Origin: Patulibacter sp.
GTDB taxonomy: Bacteria > Actinomycetota > Thermoleophilia > Solirubrobacterales > Solirubrobacteraceae
Length of the DNA: 64,000 nt
NCBI RefSeq assembly: GCF_030655195.1
Contig: NZ_JAURWA010000030.1
Coordinates: forward strand, 1 to 64,000
Reading direction: 5' to 3'
Part shown: in pieces, positions 49,495 to 58,194 of the stretch
Layout: each line of letters opens with the position of its first letter
Numbering within the stretch: position 1 is the stretch's first letter
Notes under the pieces: model-generated
What the model was told of the DNA's origin: nothing
Database searches by the model: none
Seen by the model: only the letters and a program-made list of their open reading frames with translations
Program-made: the position numbers and the translations under genes

Positions 49495-50259
49495 TCAGGC
49501 CCCGACGAGCGCCGAGGGCCGCGGCCGTGCGGCACCGAACGGGATCCGCCGCACCACGGGGAGCCCCACGTCGCGCGGGTCCAGGGCGTCCGGCTCGGGG
49601 TCCGAGCACACGAGCAGGCGGGCGGGACGCAGGCCGATCGCGGCGATCGAGGCGGCGAGCACCTCCAGCGCGGGGGAGGCCTCGGGGACCCCCAGCGGGC
49701 GTCGTCCGACGCGGCCGCGCGGCCGAGGTCCGGGTGGCCGGGGGGCGTGCGTCCCGGGGTCGGGGCGCGTCGGCGCGGGCCCCGCGGCAGCGAGCATCGG
49801 ATCGCGTTCGTCGCGGTGGAGGACGAGGAGGCCCGCGCCGTCCTCGCGCAGGCGGCGGAACGCACGCACGAGATCGTCGTCGCGCGTTCCCGGCCTCCCG
49901 TCCTCGCCGGACGGGCGCAGGCGGTGCAGCCGCACGAGCGGGGCGATCGAGGCGAGCGGATCGCCGACCAGCGCGAGCAGGCTGGTCGCCCCGAGGTGCA
50001 CGTCCGGCACGGCGATCAACCGCACGTCGCCGAGGCCGAGGTGCTCGAGCGGCCCGAGCGGGTGGCCGGGCGGGAGCGGGTCGGGTGCGGGGCGCGCGAG
50101 CGGCCCGGGAGGTGCGACGACGGCCGCGCCGCCGTGCCCTGCGGTCCCGGACCGCGTCCCCGTCGCACGGGTCCCGGACCCGGTGGTCCGGGTCGCCGCC
50201 GCGGACCCGGTGACCGCGGCGCGCTCCGCCGCACCCGTCCCGGCGAGCGTCGTGCTCAT
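49495..50259 (-). CDS. GTP cyclohydrolase II (RibA)-like protein lacking the zinc cysteines
   Basis: A 254-residue protein, Pro-Arg-rich at the N-terminus. Residues about 70-245 follow the order of RibA: GDVRLIAVPD (start strand), PLVRLHRLRPSGED (in RibA LARVHSECLTGD), TRDDDLVRAFRRLREDGAGLLVLHRDERD (RibA [20 protein letters not shown], then LLYHRQEGRN), and AASIAAIGLRPARLLVCSDP...VGLPVVRRIPFG (RibA MFKLLGVNEVRLLTNNP...AGINIVERVPL). The three zinc Cys of the enzyme are replaced (HSEC becomes HRLR; RCDC becomes TRDD), so GTP ring opening is unlikely. A Pro-rich insert separates the halves. It overlaps the LysR gene (ATGA) and is divergent from a flavin monooxygenase cluster; a flavin- or nucleotide-binding role is inferred. 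Confidence 0.6.
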   Translation of the reverse strand: MSTTLAGTGAAERAAVTGSAAATRTTGSGTRATGTRSGTAGHGGAAVVAPPGPLARPAPDPLPPGHPLGPLEHLGLGDVRLIAVPDVHLGATSLLALVGDPLASIAPLVRLHRLRPSGEDGRPGTRDDDLVRAFRRLREDGAGLLVLHRDERDPMLAAAGPAPTRPDPGTHAPRPPGPRPRGRVGRRPLGVPEASPALEVLAASIAAIGLRPARLLVCSDPEPDALDPRDVGLPVVRRIPFGAARPRPSALVGA

Positions 50260-51200
50260 CGGGCCACCGCGACGGCGGCGGCGACCGGGGGCACCGTCGC
50301 CTCGACGTAGGTCGCCGCGTGCTCGACCAGCAGGCGGTGCAGGTCGCCCGTGGCCGTGGCGGCCTCGGCCGAGCGGCGGCGGACGAGCATCAGGAGGACC
50401 TCGGCGTCGTCGCCCTCGATCGGGCGGTGGACGAGGACGCCCGAGCGCTCCAGCGGGTCGCCGACGACGCTGAACGTCGGCAGGACGGTGACGCCCAGGC
50501 CCTCGGCGACGAGCAGCTTGCCCATCTCGGCACCGTCGGTCGCGTAGGACACGACGGGGGTACGGCCGGCGAGCAGCCGGTGGACGTAGCGGTGCATCAC
50601 GTACCCCGAGCGCATCGCGATCAGGGGCTGGGTCAGGAGATCGTCGACGGTGACCCTGGGCAGCGCCGCGAGCGGGTTGTCGGCACGCATGCAGACCACC
50701 GGTGCCGCCCGCAGGATCTCGGTGCTCTCGAGCTCGGGGGAGGGATCGTCGCCGTCGAGGAGGTTGACCAGGCCGAGGTCGAAGGACCCGTCGAGCAGGG
50801 ACCGGTGGATCGCGTCGCCCTGCGCGGTGATGACCTCCACCTGCGTCTGCGGGTGCTCGGTGCGGAACGCCCGGATCGCCGGGGTGACGAGCGGGACGGT
50901 CGCCGCGTTGACGGTGCCCAGGCGGACGACGCGGCTCGAGCGGTGCTGGTCGTCGGCGGCGCGACGCAGGCGGTCGGCGGCCTCGAGCACGCGCAGGATG
51001 TCGGGGAGGAGCTCGCGGCCGGCGTCGCTGATCGTGGTGCCCGACCGGCGCCGCTCGAGGATGTCCACGCCGAGCTCCCGCTCCAGGTTGCGGATCGTGA
51101 CGCTGAGCGCGGGCTGCGAGATGTGTAGCTCCTCCGCAGCGGCGCGGAACGAGCCCAGGCGGGTCACGGCGGTGACGTATTCGAGCTGTTCGATGCGCAT
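50256..51200 (-). CDS. LysR-family transcriptional regulator
   Basis: A 314-residue activator/repressor. Residues 1-60 are a winged HTH (MRIEQLEYVTAVTRLGSFRAAAEELHISQPALSVTIRNLERELG). Residues 95-295 are the two-lobed periplasmic-binding-like effector domain (VRLGTVNAATVPLVTPAIRAF, then FDLGLVNLLDG, and YVMHRYVHRLLAGRTPVV). It starts at ATG 51200 and its stop overlaps the RibA-like gene. It faces the ABC importer gene across a 142-bp AT-richer gap that contains a palindrome of LysR-box type, so it most likely regulates the importer and monooxygenases and its own operon. Confidence 0.9.
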   Translation of the reverse strand: MRIEQLEYVTAVTRLGSFRAAAEELHISQPALSVTIRNLERELGVDILERRRSGTTISDAGRELLPDILRVLEAADRLRRAADDQHRSSRVVRLGTVNAATVPLVTPAIRAFRTEHPQTQVEVITAQGDAIHRSLLDGSFDLGLVNLLDGDDPSPELESTEILRAAPVVCMRADNPLAALPRVTVDDLLTQPLIAMRSGYVMHRYVHRLLAGRTPVVSYATDGAEMGKLLVAEGLGVTVLPTFSVVGDPLERSGVLVHRPIEGDDAEVLLMLVRRRSAEAATATGDLHRLLVEHAATYVEATVPPVAAAVAVAR

Positions 51201-51226
51201 GGGGACCTGACGAAGGGTAAAGCACT

Positions 51227-51243
51227 AAATCGGATCGGGATTT
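51227..51243. promoter_or_regulatory. LysR-box-like palindrome
   Basis: AAATC-N7-GATTT, inside an AT-rich island unusual for this DNA, lies 27 bp upstream of the LysR start and about 100 bp upstream of the binding-protein gene. The extended arms (ACTAAATC and GATTTGAG) match at six of eight positions. Symmetric A/T half-sites around a 7-base centre fit LysR-type sites. Confidence 0.5.
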
Positions 51244-51342
51244 GAGCAAAAGACTATCGGGCCGTCGCGATCCTCTATTGGACGGGCGGTTCCACGTGTC
51301 GTTCCATTCGCCGTCCGTTCCACCGAAGCAGCAGACGAACCG

Positions 51343-53031
51343 ATGCCCTCACCACTCAGCCCGACCGCCTCAGCGCCGCTGACCGCCCGCCTCGCCGCGG
51401 CGGCCGCCGCCCTGATCACCGCCCTCGTGCTGACCGCCTGCGGCGGCTCCGGCTCGACGACCAACGCGTCGGCGACCGACGACGCGGCGGCGAAGCCCAC
51501 CCGCGGCGGCACCATCGAGTACGCCCACCAGCAGGAGCCCCCGTGCATCTCGGGCGGCTGGGTCGAGCAGGCCTACATCTCGCGTCAGGTCTTCGACTCG
51601 CTCGTCTCCCAGGTCGGGAAGGGCAGGATCGTCCCCTGGATCGCGACGAAGTGGAAGGTCTCCAAGGACCAGCTGACCTGGACGTTCGACCTCAAGCCGG
51701 GCGTGAAGTTCTCCGACGGCGACGCCCTGGACGCCGAGGCGGTCAAGGCGAACTTCGACTACTGGCTGGACCCGAAGACGATCAACGGCACGGTCGCCGC
51801 CTACATCGGCGAGTACTACGACTCCAGCCGGGCCGTCGACGCGACGACCTTCCAGCTCAAGCTGAAGAAGCCGTACTCGCCGCTGCTCTCCGCGCTCTCG
51901 CAGGGCTACTTCGGCCTGCACTCGCCGTCGTCGCTGAAGCAGCCGGCCGACGTCCAGTGCGTCAAGCCCGTCGGCTCCGGCCCCTTCGTGATCGAGAAGT
52001 GGAACCGCGGCCAGAACGTCGAGTTCGTCCGCAACCCGACGTACAACTCCGCCCCGCAGAACGCCAAGAACCAGGGCCCGGCGTACGTCGACCGCCTGAA
52101 CTGGAAGTTCGTCAAGGAGCCCGCCACGCGCTGGGGCTCGCTGACGACCGGGCAGAACCAGGTCATCTACGACATCCCGTCCGTGGACTGGCAGGAGGCG
52201 AAGGCCGAGTACCAGGTCGAGAAGTACACGACCCCCGGCCGGCCGCAGACGCTGTCCCTGAACGTCACCAAGGCGCCGTTCGACGACATCCGCGTGCGGA
52301 AGGCCCTGGCCTACGCGCTGGACCGCAAGGCGGCGGTGGAGAACGCGTTCGGCGAGGCCGCCGACTTCAACGGCAACCCCGCCCTGTCGAAGTCGACGCC
52401 GAACTACGACGCGTCGCTCGAGAACGCCTACACGTACGACCCGGACAAGGCGAACGCGCTGCTCGACCAGGCCGGCTGGAGCACGAAGAACGCCGACGGC
52501 ATCCGGACGAAGGGCGGCAGGCCGCTGAAGGCCGTCATCGACTACGGCGCCGGCTCGATCATCAACGCCGACGGCGCGACGCTGCTGCAGACGCTGCAGG
52601 AGCAGGCCAAGCAGGTCGGCTTCGAGATCGAGCTCAAGCCGCTGACGCTGACGCAGCTCTTCGGCGGCCAGTTCTCCACGCCGACGAGCTACGACGCCCG
52701 GCCCGGCTACTGGACGAGCCCGACCGCCGGCGTCCTCTACATCGTCTGGCGCCAGAACCTGAAGGACCGTCCGAACGGCAACAACACGTCCTTCTACAAC
52801 GATCCGGGCCTCGAGCGGACGATCGGCGAGGCGAACTCGACGCTCGACCCGCAGGAGCAGCAGGCGCTCTACTCCAAGGCGCAGAAGCGGATCTCCGACC
52901 AGGCCGCGGCGATCGGGCTCTACACCCGCACCTCGTCGCTGGCGATCGACCGGTCCAAGCTCCGCGACGTGTGGCTGGAGAGCTCGCAGGGCGAGCCCGT
53001 GTTCTCGGACGCCTGGCTCGTGAAGCCGTGA
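51343..53031 (+). CDS. ABC transporter substrate-binding lipoprotein, family 5 (peptide/nickel type)
   Basis: A 562-residue extracytoplasmic receptor for an ABC importer. The signal peptide ends in the lipobox LTAC with Cys33. The SBP_bac_5 core is clear: KWKVSKDQLTWTFDLKPGVKFSDGDALDAEAVKANFDYWLDP near 105-147, the hinge VGSGPFVIEKWNRGQNVEFVRNPTY, and IRVRKALAYALDRKAAVENAFG. Ligands of this family are oligopeptides, nickel chelates, opines, or small sulfur and aromatic compounds. The neighbours (monooxygenases of the NtaA/DszA type) suggest the last. It opens a run of overlapping genes and is controlled by the divergent LysR. Confidence 0.93.
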   Translation: MPSPLSPTASAPLTARLAAAAAALITALVLTACGGSGSTTNASATDDAAAKPTRGGTIEYAHQQEPPCISGGWVEQAYISRQVFDSLVSQVGKGRIVPWIATKWKVSKDQLTWTFDLKPGVKFSDGDALDAEAVKANFDYWLDPKTINGTVAAYIGEYYDSSRAVDATTFQLKLKKPYSPLLSALSQGYFGLHSPSSLKQPADVQCVKPVGSGPFVIEKWNRGQNVEFVRNPTYNSAPQNAKNQGPAYVDRLNWKFVKEPATRWGSLTTGQNQVIYDIPSVDWQEAKAEYQVEKYTTPGRPQTLSLNVTKAPFDDIRVRKALAYALDRKAAVENAFGEAADFNGNPALSKSTPNYDASLENAYTYDPDKANALLDQAGWSTKNADGIRTKGGRPLKAVIDYGAGSIINADGATLLQTLQEQAKQVGFEIELKPLTLTQLFGGQFSTPTSYDARPGYWTSPTAGVLYIVWRQNLKDRPNGNNTSFYNDPGLERTIGEANSTLDPQEQQALYSKAQKRISDQAAAIGLYTRTSSLAIDRSKLRDVWLESSQGEPVFSDAWLVKP

Positions 53032-54035
53032 GCACCGCGGTCCTCGACGACCGGCCGGCCCCGCCGGACGCGCAGCTCCTGCGCGCCCGGCTGCGCCGGC
53101 CGGCGAGGGTCGCCGTCCGCATCCTCAGCGCGCTCGGCGTGCTGTGGGCGGCCGCGACCTTCACCTTCTTCGTGCAGTCCGTCCTGCCCGGCGACCGCGC
53201 CACGCTGATCATCAACCAGGACACCGGTCAGACGATCGAGCGCAGCGCCGCCGAGCTGGCCCCGATCAACGAGCGCTTCGGCTTCGACGACTCGCTGGTC
53301 ACCCAGTACGGCCACTACCTGACCGGCTTGGTGCAGGGCGACCTGGGCACGTCCTACCGGCTCAAGCAGCCCGTCACGACGATCATCTCCGAGCAGATCG
53401 GGCCGACGCTGCTCCTGACGTTCTCGGCGCTGGCGCTCGCCTGGATCATCTCGATCGCCCTGACGGTCGCGACCGCTCGCCGCGGCCGGATCGCCTCGTC
53501 GGTCGCGTCGGGCTTCGAGGTCGTCACCGCCGCGCTCCCGCACTACTGGCTCGGCGTGATCCTGCTCGTGGTCTTCGCGATCGACCTGCAGTGGTTCCCC
53601 GTCGAGGGCGGCACCGGGTTCGTGGGGCTGGTCCTGCCGGCGCTGACCCTGGCGATCCCGCTGGCCGGGTTCCTCGGCCAGGTGACGCGCGAGCAGTTCG
53701 AGCGGACGCTCGACGAGCCGTTCGTGACCTCCGCCCGGGCGCGCGGCATGAGCGACCTGGGCGTGCGCGTCAAGCACGCCCTGCGCCACGCCGTCCTGCC
53801 CGCCATCACCCTGTCGGGCTGGGCGCTCGGCGCGCTCTTCTCCGGGGCGGTCGTGGTGGAGCTCGTCTTCGCCCGGGCCGGCCTCGGGCAGGTGCTGGTC
53901 GACGCGGCCAGCGCGCGGGACATCCCCCTCGTCTCCGGCGTCGTGATGCTCGTCGCGCTCGTCTACGTCATCGCCAACCTGATCGTCGACGCGCTCTACG
54001 TGGTCGTCGACCCGCGGCTGGGGAAGGCCGCATGA
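53028..54035 (+). CDS. ABC transporter permease, DppB/NikB type
   Basis: A 335-residue inner-membrane subunit with about six helices. The first is LSALGVLWAAATFTFFVQSVLPGD. The family signatures are the QYGHYLTGLVQGDLGTSYRLKQPV loop, and the EAA-type cytoplasmic loop ARGMSDLGVRVKHALRHAVLPAITLSG that couples to the ATPase. The GTG start overlaps the binding-protein stop (GTGA) and the stop overlaps the next permease (ATGA). With the DppC-like partner it forms the channel of the importer. Confidence 0.93.
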   Translation: MSTAVLDDRPAPPDAQLLRARLRRPARVAVRILSALGVLWAAATFTFFVQSVLPGDRATLIINQDTGQTIERSAAELAPINERFGFDDSLVTQYGHYLTGLVQGDLGTSYRLKQPVTTIISEQIGPTLLLTFSALALAWIISIALTVATARRGRIASSVASGFEVVTAALPHYWLGVILLVVFAIDLQWFPVEGGTGFVGLVLPALTLAIPLAGFLGQVTREQFERTLDEPFVTSARARGMSDLGVRVKHALRHAVLPAITLSGWALGALFSGAVVVELVFARAGLGQVLVDAASARDIPLVSGVVMLVALVYVIANLIVDALYVVVDPRLGKAA

Positions 54036-54919
54036 GCACCGCGACCCCCACCTTCTCCGGCGGCGCCCCGACCCCCGGCGCCGTCGCGAGCGCCGCGTGG
54101 TCCCGCGTCCGGACCTGGCGTCCCGGGCTCGTCCTGGCCGGCCTCGTGCTGCTGTTCTTCGTCGTCGCCGCGGCCGTCCCGTCGCTCCTGGCGTCGGGCT
54201 CCCCGACCGACATCGACCTGCGCGGCGCGCTGCGGGCCCCGTCCCTGGAGCACCTGCTGGGCACGGACCAGAACGGGCGCGACCTCTACACGCGCGTCGT
54301 CTACGGCGCCCGGGAGTCCCTGCTGATCGGCCTGGGCGCCACCGCGCTCTCGACGTCGATCGCCGTGGTCCTCGGCGTCAGCGCCGGGCTGGCCGGCGGC
54401 ATCGCCGACGCGATCATCAACCGCTTCCTCGAGGTCCTCTTCTCGTTCCCCGTGCTGCTCCTGGCGCTGCTCTTCGTGACCGTCTTCGGCGCGAGCGCGA
54501 CGACCCAGATCGTCGCCGTCGGGATCGGCACCGCGCCCGGCTACGCCCGCCTGATCCGCGGGCAGGTCATCGCGGTCCGCGACTCGGGCTACGTCGAGGC
54601 GGCCGGGGCGCTCGGGCACTCCTACGCCCGGATCGTCCGGCGCCACGTCCTGCCCAACGCGATGCGGCCGCTGGTCGTCGTCGTGACCCTCGGCGTCGGC
54701 CAGGCGATCGTGTGGGCCTCCGGCCTCGCATTCCTCGGGCTCGGCGTCGCCCCGCCGTCGCCGGAGTGGGGCGCCCTGCTCGACGCCGGCAAGAACTACG
54801 TGCAGAAGGCCTGGTGGCTCGAGGTGATGCCGGGGCTCGCGATCGTCGCGTTCGCGCTCTCCGTCACCACGCTCGGCCGCGCGCTGCAGGCACGCCTCGA
54901 AGGAGGGACGGAGCGATGA
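54032..54919 (+). CDS. ABC transporter permease, DppC/NikC type
   Basis: A 295-residue inner-membrane partner of the preceding permease. The family N-terminus has LVLAGLVLLFFVVAAAVPSLLASG, then HLLGTDQNGRDLYTRVVYGARESLLIGLGATALSTSIAVVLG, the DppC hallmark. The EAA loop is EAAGALGHSYARIVRRHVLPNAMRPLVV. The order and lengths are normal. It starts at ATG 54032 (overlap ATGA) and ends overlapping the ATPase start, so subunits are made in sequence. Confidence 0.93.
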   Translation: MSTATPTFSGGAPTPGAVASAAWSRVRTWRPGLVLAGLVLLFFVVAAAVPSLLASGSPTDIDLRGALRAPSLEHLLGTDQNGRDLYTRVVYGARESLLIGLGATALSTSIAVVLGVSAGLAGGIADAIINRFLEVLFSFPVLLLALLFVTVFGASATTQIVAVGIGTAPGYARLIRGQVIAVRDSGYVEAAGALGHSYARIVRRHVLPNAMRPLVVVVTLGVGQAIVWASGLAFLGLGVAPPSPEWGALLDAGKNYVQKAWWLEVMPGLAIVAFALSVTTLGRALQARLEGGTER

Positions 54920-56643
54920 GCACCACCACCCGGCGGTCCGCACCCGTGTGGCCCACGGAGGCCCCCGCCGACCTCGACCGCACGCTGCTGCGGGTGGAGG
55001 ACCTGCACGTCGGCTTCGGCGACGCGCGGGATCCGACGCCCGTCGTCAAGGGCGTGTCGTTCACCCTGGAGCGCGGGCGCTGCCTGGCGATCGTCGGCGA
55101 GTCCGGGTCCGGCAAGTCCGTCACGGCGCGCACGATCGTCGGGCTGACGGGCGGCCGCTCGCACGTCCGGGCGGGTCGCCTGGAGCTCGCCGGCCGCGAC
55201 CTGCGTGGCCTCGGCGACCGCGGCTTCCGGGCGATCCGCGGCCAGGACGTCGGCTTCATCCTGCAGGACGCCCTGGTCTCGCTCGACCCGCTGCGGCCCG
55301 TCGGACGGGAGATCGCGGAGGCGCTGAGGCTGCACGGCTGGGGGACCCGCACGTCCCGCCACGAGAAGGTCGTCGAGCTGCTGACCCAGGTCGGCGTCCC
55401 CGACGCGGAGCTCGTGGCGTCGCAGCGGCCCGACGAGCTGTCGGGCGGGCTGCGCCAGCGCGCGCTGATCGCCTCGGCGCTCGCCCTGGACCCCGAGCTC
55501 GTCATCGCCGACGAGCCGACCACCGCGCTGGACGTCACCGTGCAGGCCCAGATCCTCGAGCTGCTCGAGGCCACGAAGGCGCGGGGCAGGACGCTGATCC
55601 TGATCAGCCACGACCTGGCCGTCGTCTCGCGCATGGCGGACGACATCGCCGTCATGCAGGGCGGGGAGATCGTCGAGCAGGGCGACGCCCGCGAGGTCCT
55701 CGCGAACCCCCGTCACGCCTACACGCGGGCGCTGCTGGACGCCGTCCCGTCGGAGCACTCCCGTGGCCAGCGGCTGTCGCCGGGGCGGGACGCGGCGGTC
55801 TCGGTGATCGGGTCGGCGCGCGCCGCCGCTCCCGACGCGACCGTCCCGGTCCTCGAGGCCACCGACCTGGTCAAGCGCTACCGCGGGCCCGACGGGATCG
55901 AGCGCACCGTCGTCGACGGCGTGTCGTTCCGGCTCGAACGTGGGAAGACGCTCGGGGTGGTCGGCGAGTCCGGCTCCGGCAAGACCACCACGGCGCGCAT
56001 CGCGTTGGCCCTGACGCGGCCCGACGGCGGCGAGGTGCTGTTGGACGGGGAGCCCTGGAGCGGCCTCAAGGAGAAGGAGCGCCGCGCCCGTCGCCGGCAG
56101 GTCAGCGTGATCTACCAGGACCCGCTGTCGTCGTTCGACCCGCGCTGGTCGGTCGAGCGGATCCTGCGCGACACGCTGGCCCCGGAGGCCTTCGCCGACG
56201 ACGCCGCCCGCGGGCGCCGCGTGGGCGAGCTGCTGGAGCTCGTCGGCCTGCAGGACGAGCACCGCCACCGTCGGCCGCTGCAGCTCTCGGGCGGCCAGCG
56301 GCAGCGGGTGGCGATCGCCCGGGCGCTGGGCCCGGACCCGGCCGTGATCGTCTGCGACGAGCCCGTCTCGGCGCTCGACGTGTCGATCCAGGCGCAGGTG
56401 CTCGACCTGCTGGAGGACCTGCAGCGCGAGCTCGGCGTGAGCTACCTGTTCATCTCGCACGACCTCGGCGTGATCCACCACATCAGCGACCACGTGCTCG
56501 TCCTGAGCAAGGGGAGGGTCGTCGAGCAGGGCCCCGCCGACGACGTCTTCCGGCGCCCGCAGGAGCCCTACACCCAGGCCCTGCTCGCGGCGGTCCCGCG
56601 GTTGCAGCGGCCCGGCTCCCGCACCGCGGCCGCCGCCGACTGA
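54916..56643 (+). CDS. Fused double ABC ATPase, DppD-DppF type
   Basis: A 575-residue cytoplasmic protein with two complete nucleotide-binding domains, normally two separate subunits. Domain 1 has Walker A GESGSGKS near 61, the signature LSGGLRQR near 175 and Walker B LVIADEP. Domain 2 has Walker A GESGSGKT near 351, signature LSGGQRQR near 458, and VIVCDEP. The linker between them (about 285-315, Ala-rich) is short. The second half carries EPYTQALLAAVP, the usual C-terminal oligopeptide-ABC motif. It starts at ATG 54916. A hairpin at 56648-56676 follows before the monooxygenases. Confidence 0.94.
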   Translation: MSTTTRRSAPVWPTEAPADLDRTLLRVEDLHVGFGDARDPTPVVKGVSFTLERGRCLAIVGESGSGKSVTARTIVGLTGGRSHVRAGRLELAGRDLRGLGDRGFRAIRGQDVGFILQDALVSLDPLRPVGREIAEALRLHGWGTRTSRHEKVVELLTQVGVPDAELVASQRPDELSGGLRQRALIASALALDPELVIADEPTTALDVTVQAQILELLEATKARGRTLILISHDLAVVSRMADDIAVMQGGEIVEQGDAREVLANPRHAYTRALLDAVPSEHSRGQRLSPGRDAAVSVIGSARAAAPDATVPVLEATDLVKRYRGPDGIERTVVDGVSFRLERGKTLGVVGESGSGKTTTARIALALTRPDGGEVLLDGEPWSGLKEKERRARRRQVSVIYQDPLSSFDPRWSVERILRDTLAPEAFADDAARGRRVGELLELVGLQDEHRHRRPLQLSGGQRQRVAIARALGPDPAVIVCDEPVSALDVSIQAQVLDLLEDLQRELGVSYLFISHDLGVIHHISDHVLVLSKGRVVEQGPADDVFRRPQEPYTQALLAAVPRLQRPGSRTAAAAD

Positions 56644-56647
56644 GCCC

Positions 56648-56676
56648 GCGGCGGCGCCCTCGCCCGGCGCCGCCGC
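56648..56676. terminator. Hairpin between importer and monooxygenase genes
   Basis: GCGGCGGCGCC-N7-GGCGCCGCCGC, a perfect 11-bp stem five bases past the ATPase stop. It sits inside what looks like one operon, so it may reduce read-through or set different mRNA levels rather than stop transcription completely. Confidence 0.55.
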
Positions 56677-56706
56677 ACCCCGTCCCCCACCCCTCCCGGA
56701 GTCCCC

Positions 56707-58119
56707 ATGACCACCGAGCAGCGCCCCCTCCACTTCGCCGCGTTCGTGATGAACACGGCCTCCCACATCACCCACGGCCTCTGGCGCGACCCCCGGGGGG
56801 AGCAGCTGCGGTTCAACGAGCTGGACCTCTGGGTCGACCTGGCGAAGACCCTGGAGGCCGGCGGGTTCGACGCGATCTTCTTCGCCGACGTCGTCGGCCT
56901 CTACGGCGACTACCGCGGCGGCTGGGACTTCCACGCCGAGCTGGGCCTGCAGATCCCGAGCAACGACCCGCTCGTGATCCTCTCCGCGCTGGCGTCGCAC
57001 ACGAAGCACCTGGGCCTGGCGTTCACCGCCGGGCCGATCCAGCAGCCGCCGTTCAACTTCGCCCGTCAGGTCGCGACGCTGGACCACGCGTCGAACGGGC
57101 GGATCGCCTGGAACGTCGTCTCCAACCTGCTGGGCTGGAGGAACTTCGGCCACGAGGAGCGCTACGGCCACGACGACCGCTACGCCCTGCTCGACGAGTA
57201 CCTCGACGTCCTCTACAAGCTGTGGGAGGGCTCGTGGGATGACGGAGCGCTCCTGCAGGACCGCACGTCCGGGCGCCACGCGGACCCGTCGAGGATCCAC
57301 AAGATCCACCACGAGTCGAAGCACTACCGCGTCGAGGGCCCCGCCCTGGTGGCGCCCTCGCCGCAGCGCACGCCGCTGATCTTCCAGGCCGGCTCCTCCC
57401 CCGTCGGGCGCGACTTCGCCGCCCGCCACGCCGAGGCGCAGTTCATCGCCTCGCCCGACCCCGACAACGCGCGGACGCTGATCGACGACACCCGCCGGCT
57501 GGCGGAGCAGCACGGCCGTCACCGGGACGACCTGAAGTTCTTCCAGGGCCTCTCGTTCGTCGTCGGGTCGAACGAGGCGGAGGCCCGCGAGCGGGAGCAG
57601 GAGCTCGAGGAGCGGGTCGACATCGACGGCCAGATCGCCCACTTCGGCGGCAGCGTCGGCATCGACCTGGGCGGCTACGACCCCGACACCCCGATCGACC
57701 AGGTCCACACGGAGGGCGGCCAGTCCGGCCTGACGTGGCTGCGCGAGAGCACCGGCGGTCGCACCCCGACGCTCGAGGACATCGTCCGACTGCGGGCCCG
57801 CGGCGGCCGCGTCGTCGGTACCCCGGAGCAGATCGCCGACCGCCTGGCGGCGTGGCGCGACGCCGGGGTCGACGGGATCAACGTCGTCAACGCCACGATC
57901 CCGGGCTCCTACGTCGAGTTCATCGACCACGTCCTCCCGGTGCTGCGCGAGCGGGGCCTGGCGGCGGCGACCCCCGACCCGGACGCGCCGGCGCAGACCC
58001 TCCGCGCGCGGCTCTTCGGCGGCGACCTCTTGAGCGACCGGCACCCGGCGGCGATCTACCGCGGGGCGTTCTCGTCCGCCTCCGACGCGCCGGCGCCCGC
58101 GCCGATCGCGGCCGACTGA
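56707..58119 (+). CDS. FMN-dependent monooxygenase, NtaA/SnaA/DszA family, copy 1
   Basis: A 470-residue luciferase-like enzyme that should use FMNH2 supplied by a partner reductase to oxygenate a small substrate. The family shows FAAFVMNTASHITHGLWR at the start, then GGFDAIFFADVVGLYG, SNDPLVILSALASHTKHLGLAFT, PPFNFARQVATLDHASNGRIAWNVVSN and LWEGSWDDGALLQDRTSGRHADPSRIHKIHH, all hallmarks of NtaA/DszA. Compared with copy 2 a short loop after WNVVSN is remodelled (LLGWRNFGHEERYGHDDRY instead of ALENGARNFGLDGLTEHDERY), which lies near the substrate site. GGAG five bases before ATG 56707 is the ribosome site. The substrate (alkylated sulfone, aminopolycarboxylate or other) is not determined. Confidence 0.93.
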   Translation: MTTEQRPLHFAAFVMNTASHITHGLWRDPRGEQLRFNELDLWVDLAKTLEAGGFDAIFFADVVGLYGDYRGGWDFHAELGLQIPSNDPLVILSALASHTKHLGLAFTAGPIQQPPFNFARQVATLDHASNGRIAWNVVSNLLGWRNFGHEERYGHDDRYALLDEYLDVLYKLWEGSWDDGALLQDRTSGRHADPSRIHKIHHESKHYRVEGPALVAPSPQRTPLIFQAGSSPVGRDFAARHAEAQFIASPDPDNARTLIDDTRRLAEQHGRHRDDLKFFQGLSFVVGSNEAEAREREQELEERVDIDGQIAHFGGSVGIDLGGYDPDTPIDQVHTEGGQSGLTWLRESTGGRTPTLEDIVRLRARGGRVVGTPEQIADRLAAWRDAGVDGINVVNATIPGSYVEFIDHVLPVLRERGLAAATPDPDAPAQTLRARLFGGDLLSDRHPAAIYRGAFSSASDAPAPAPIAAD

Positions 58120-58124
58120 CCGAC

Positions 58125-58164
58125 CGCCGGACCGGACGGGCGCCCCGCCCGACCGCGTCCGGCG
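58125..58164. terminator. Compound hairpin between monooxygenase copies 1 and 2
   Basis: Outer arms CGCCGGAC (58125-58132) and GTCCGGCG (58157-58164) enclose an inner GGGCG-CCC-CGCCC stem. It lies six bases after the stop of copy 1. It may stabilise the upstream mRNA or attenuate transcription. Confidence 0.45.
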
Positions 58165-58194
58165 CCCTTCCGACCCGCCTCCGAGGACCACCCG

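Noticed and set aside
51201-51342. Riboswitch (FMN or SAM) upstream of the importer
   Set aside because: The gap is only 142 bp and I see no conserved FMN or SAM aptamer stems, only the LysR-type palindrome.
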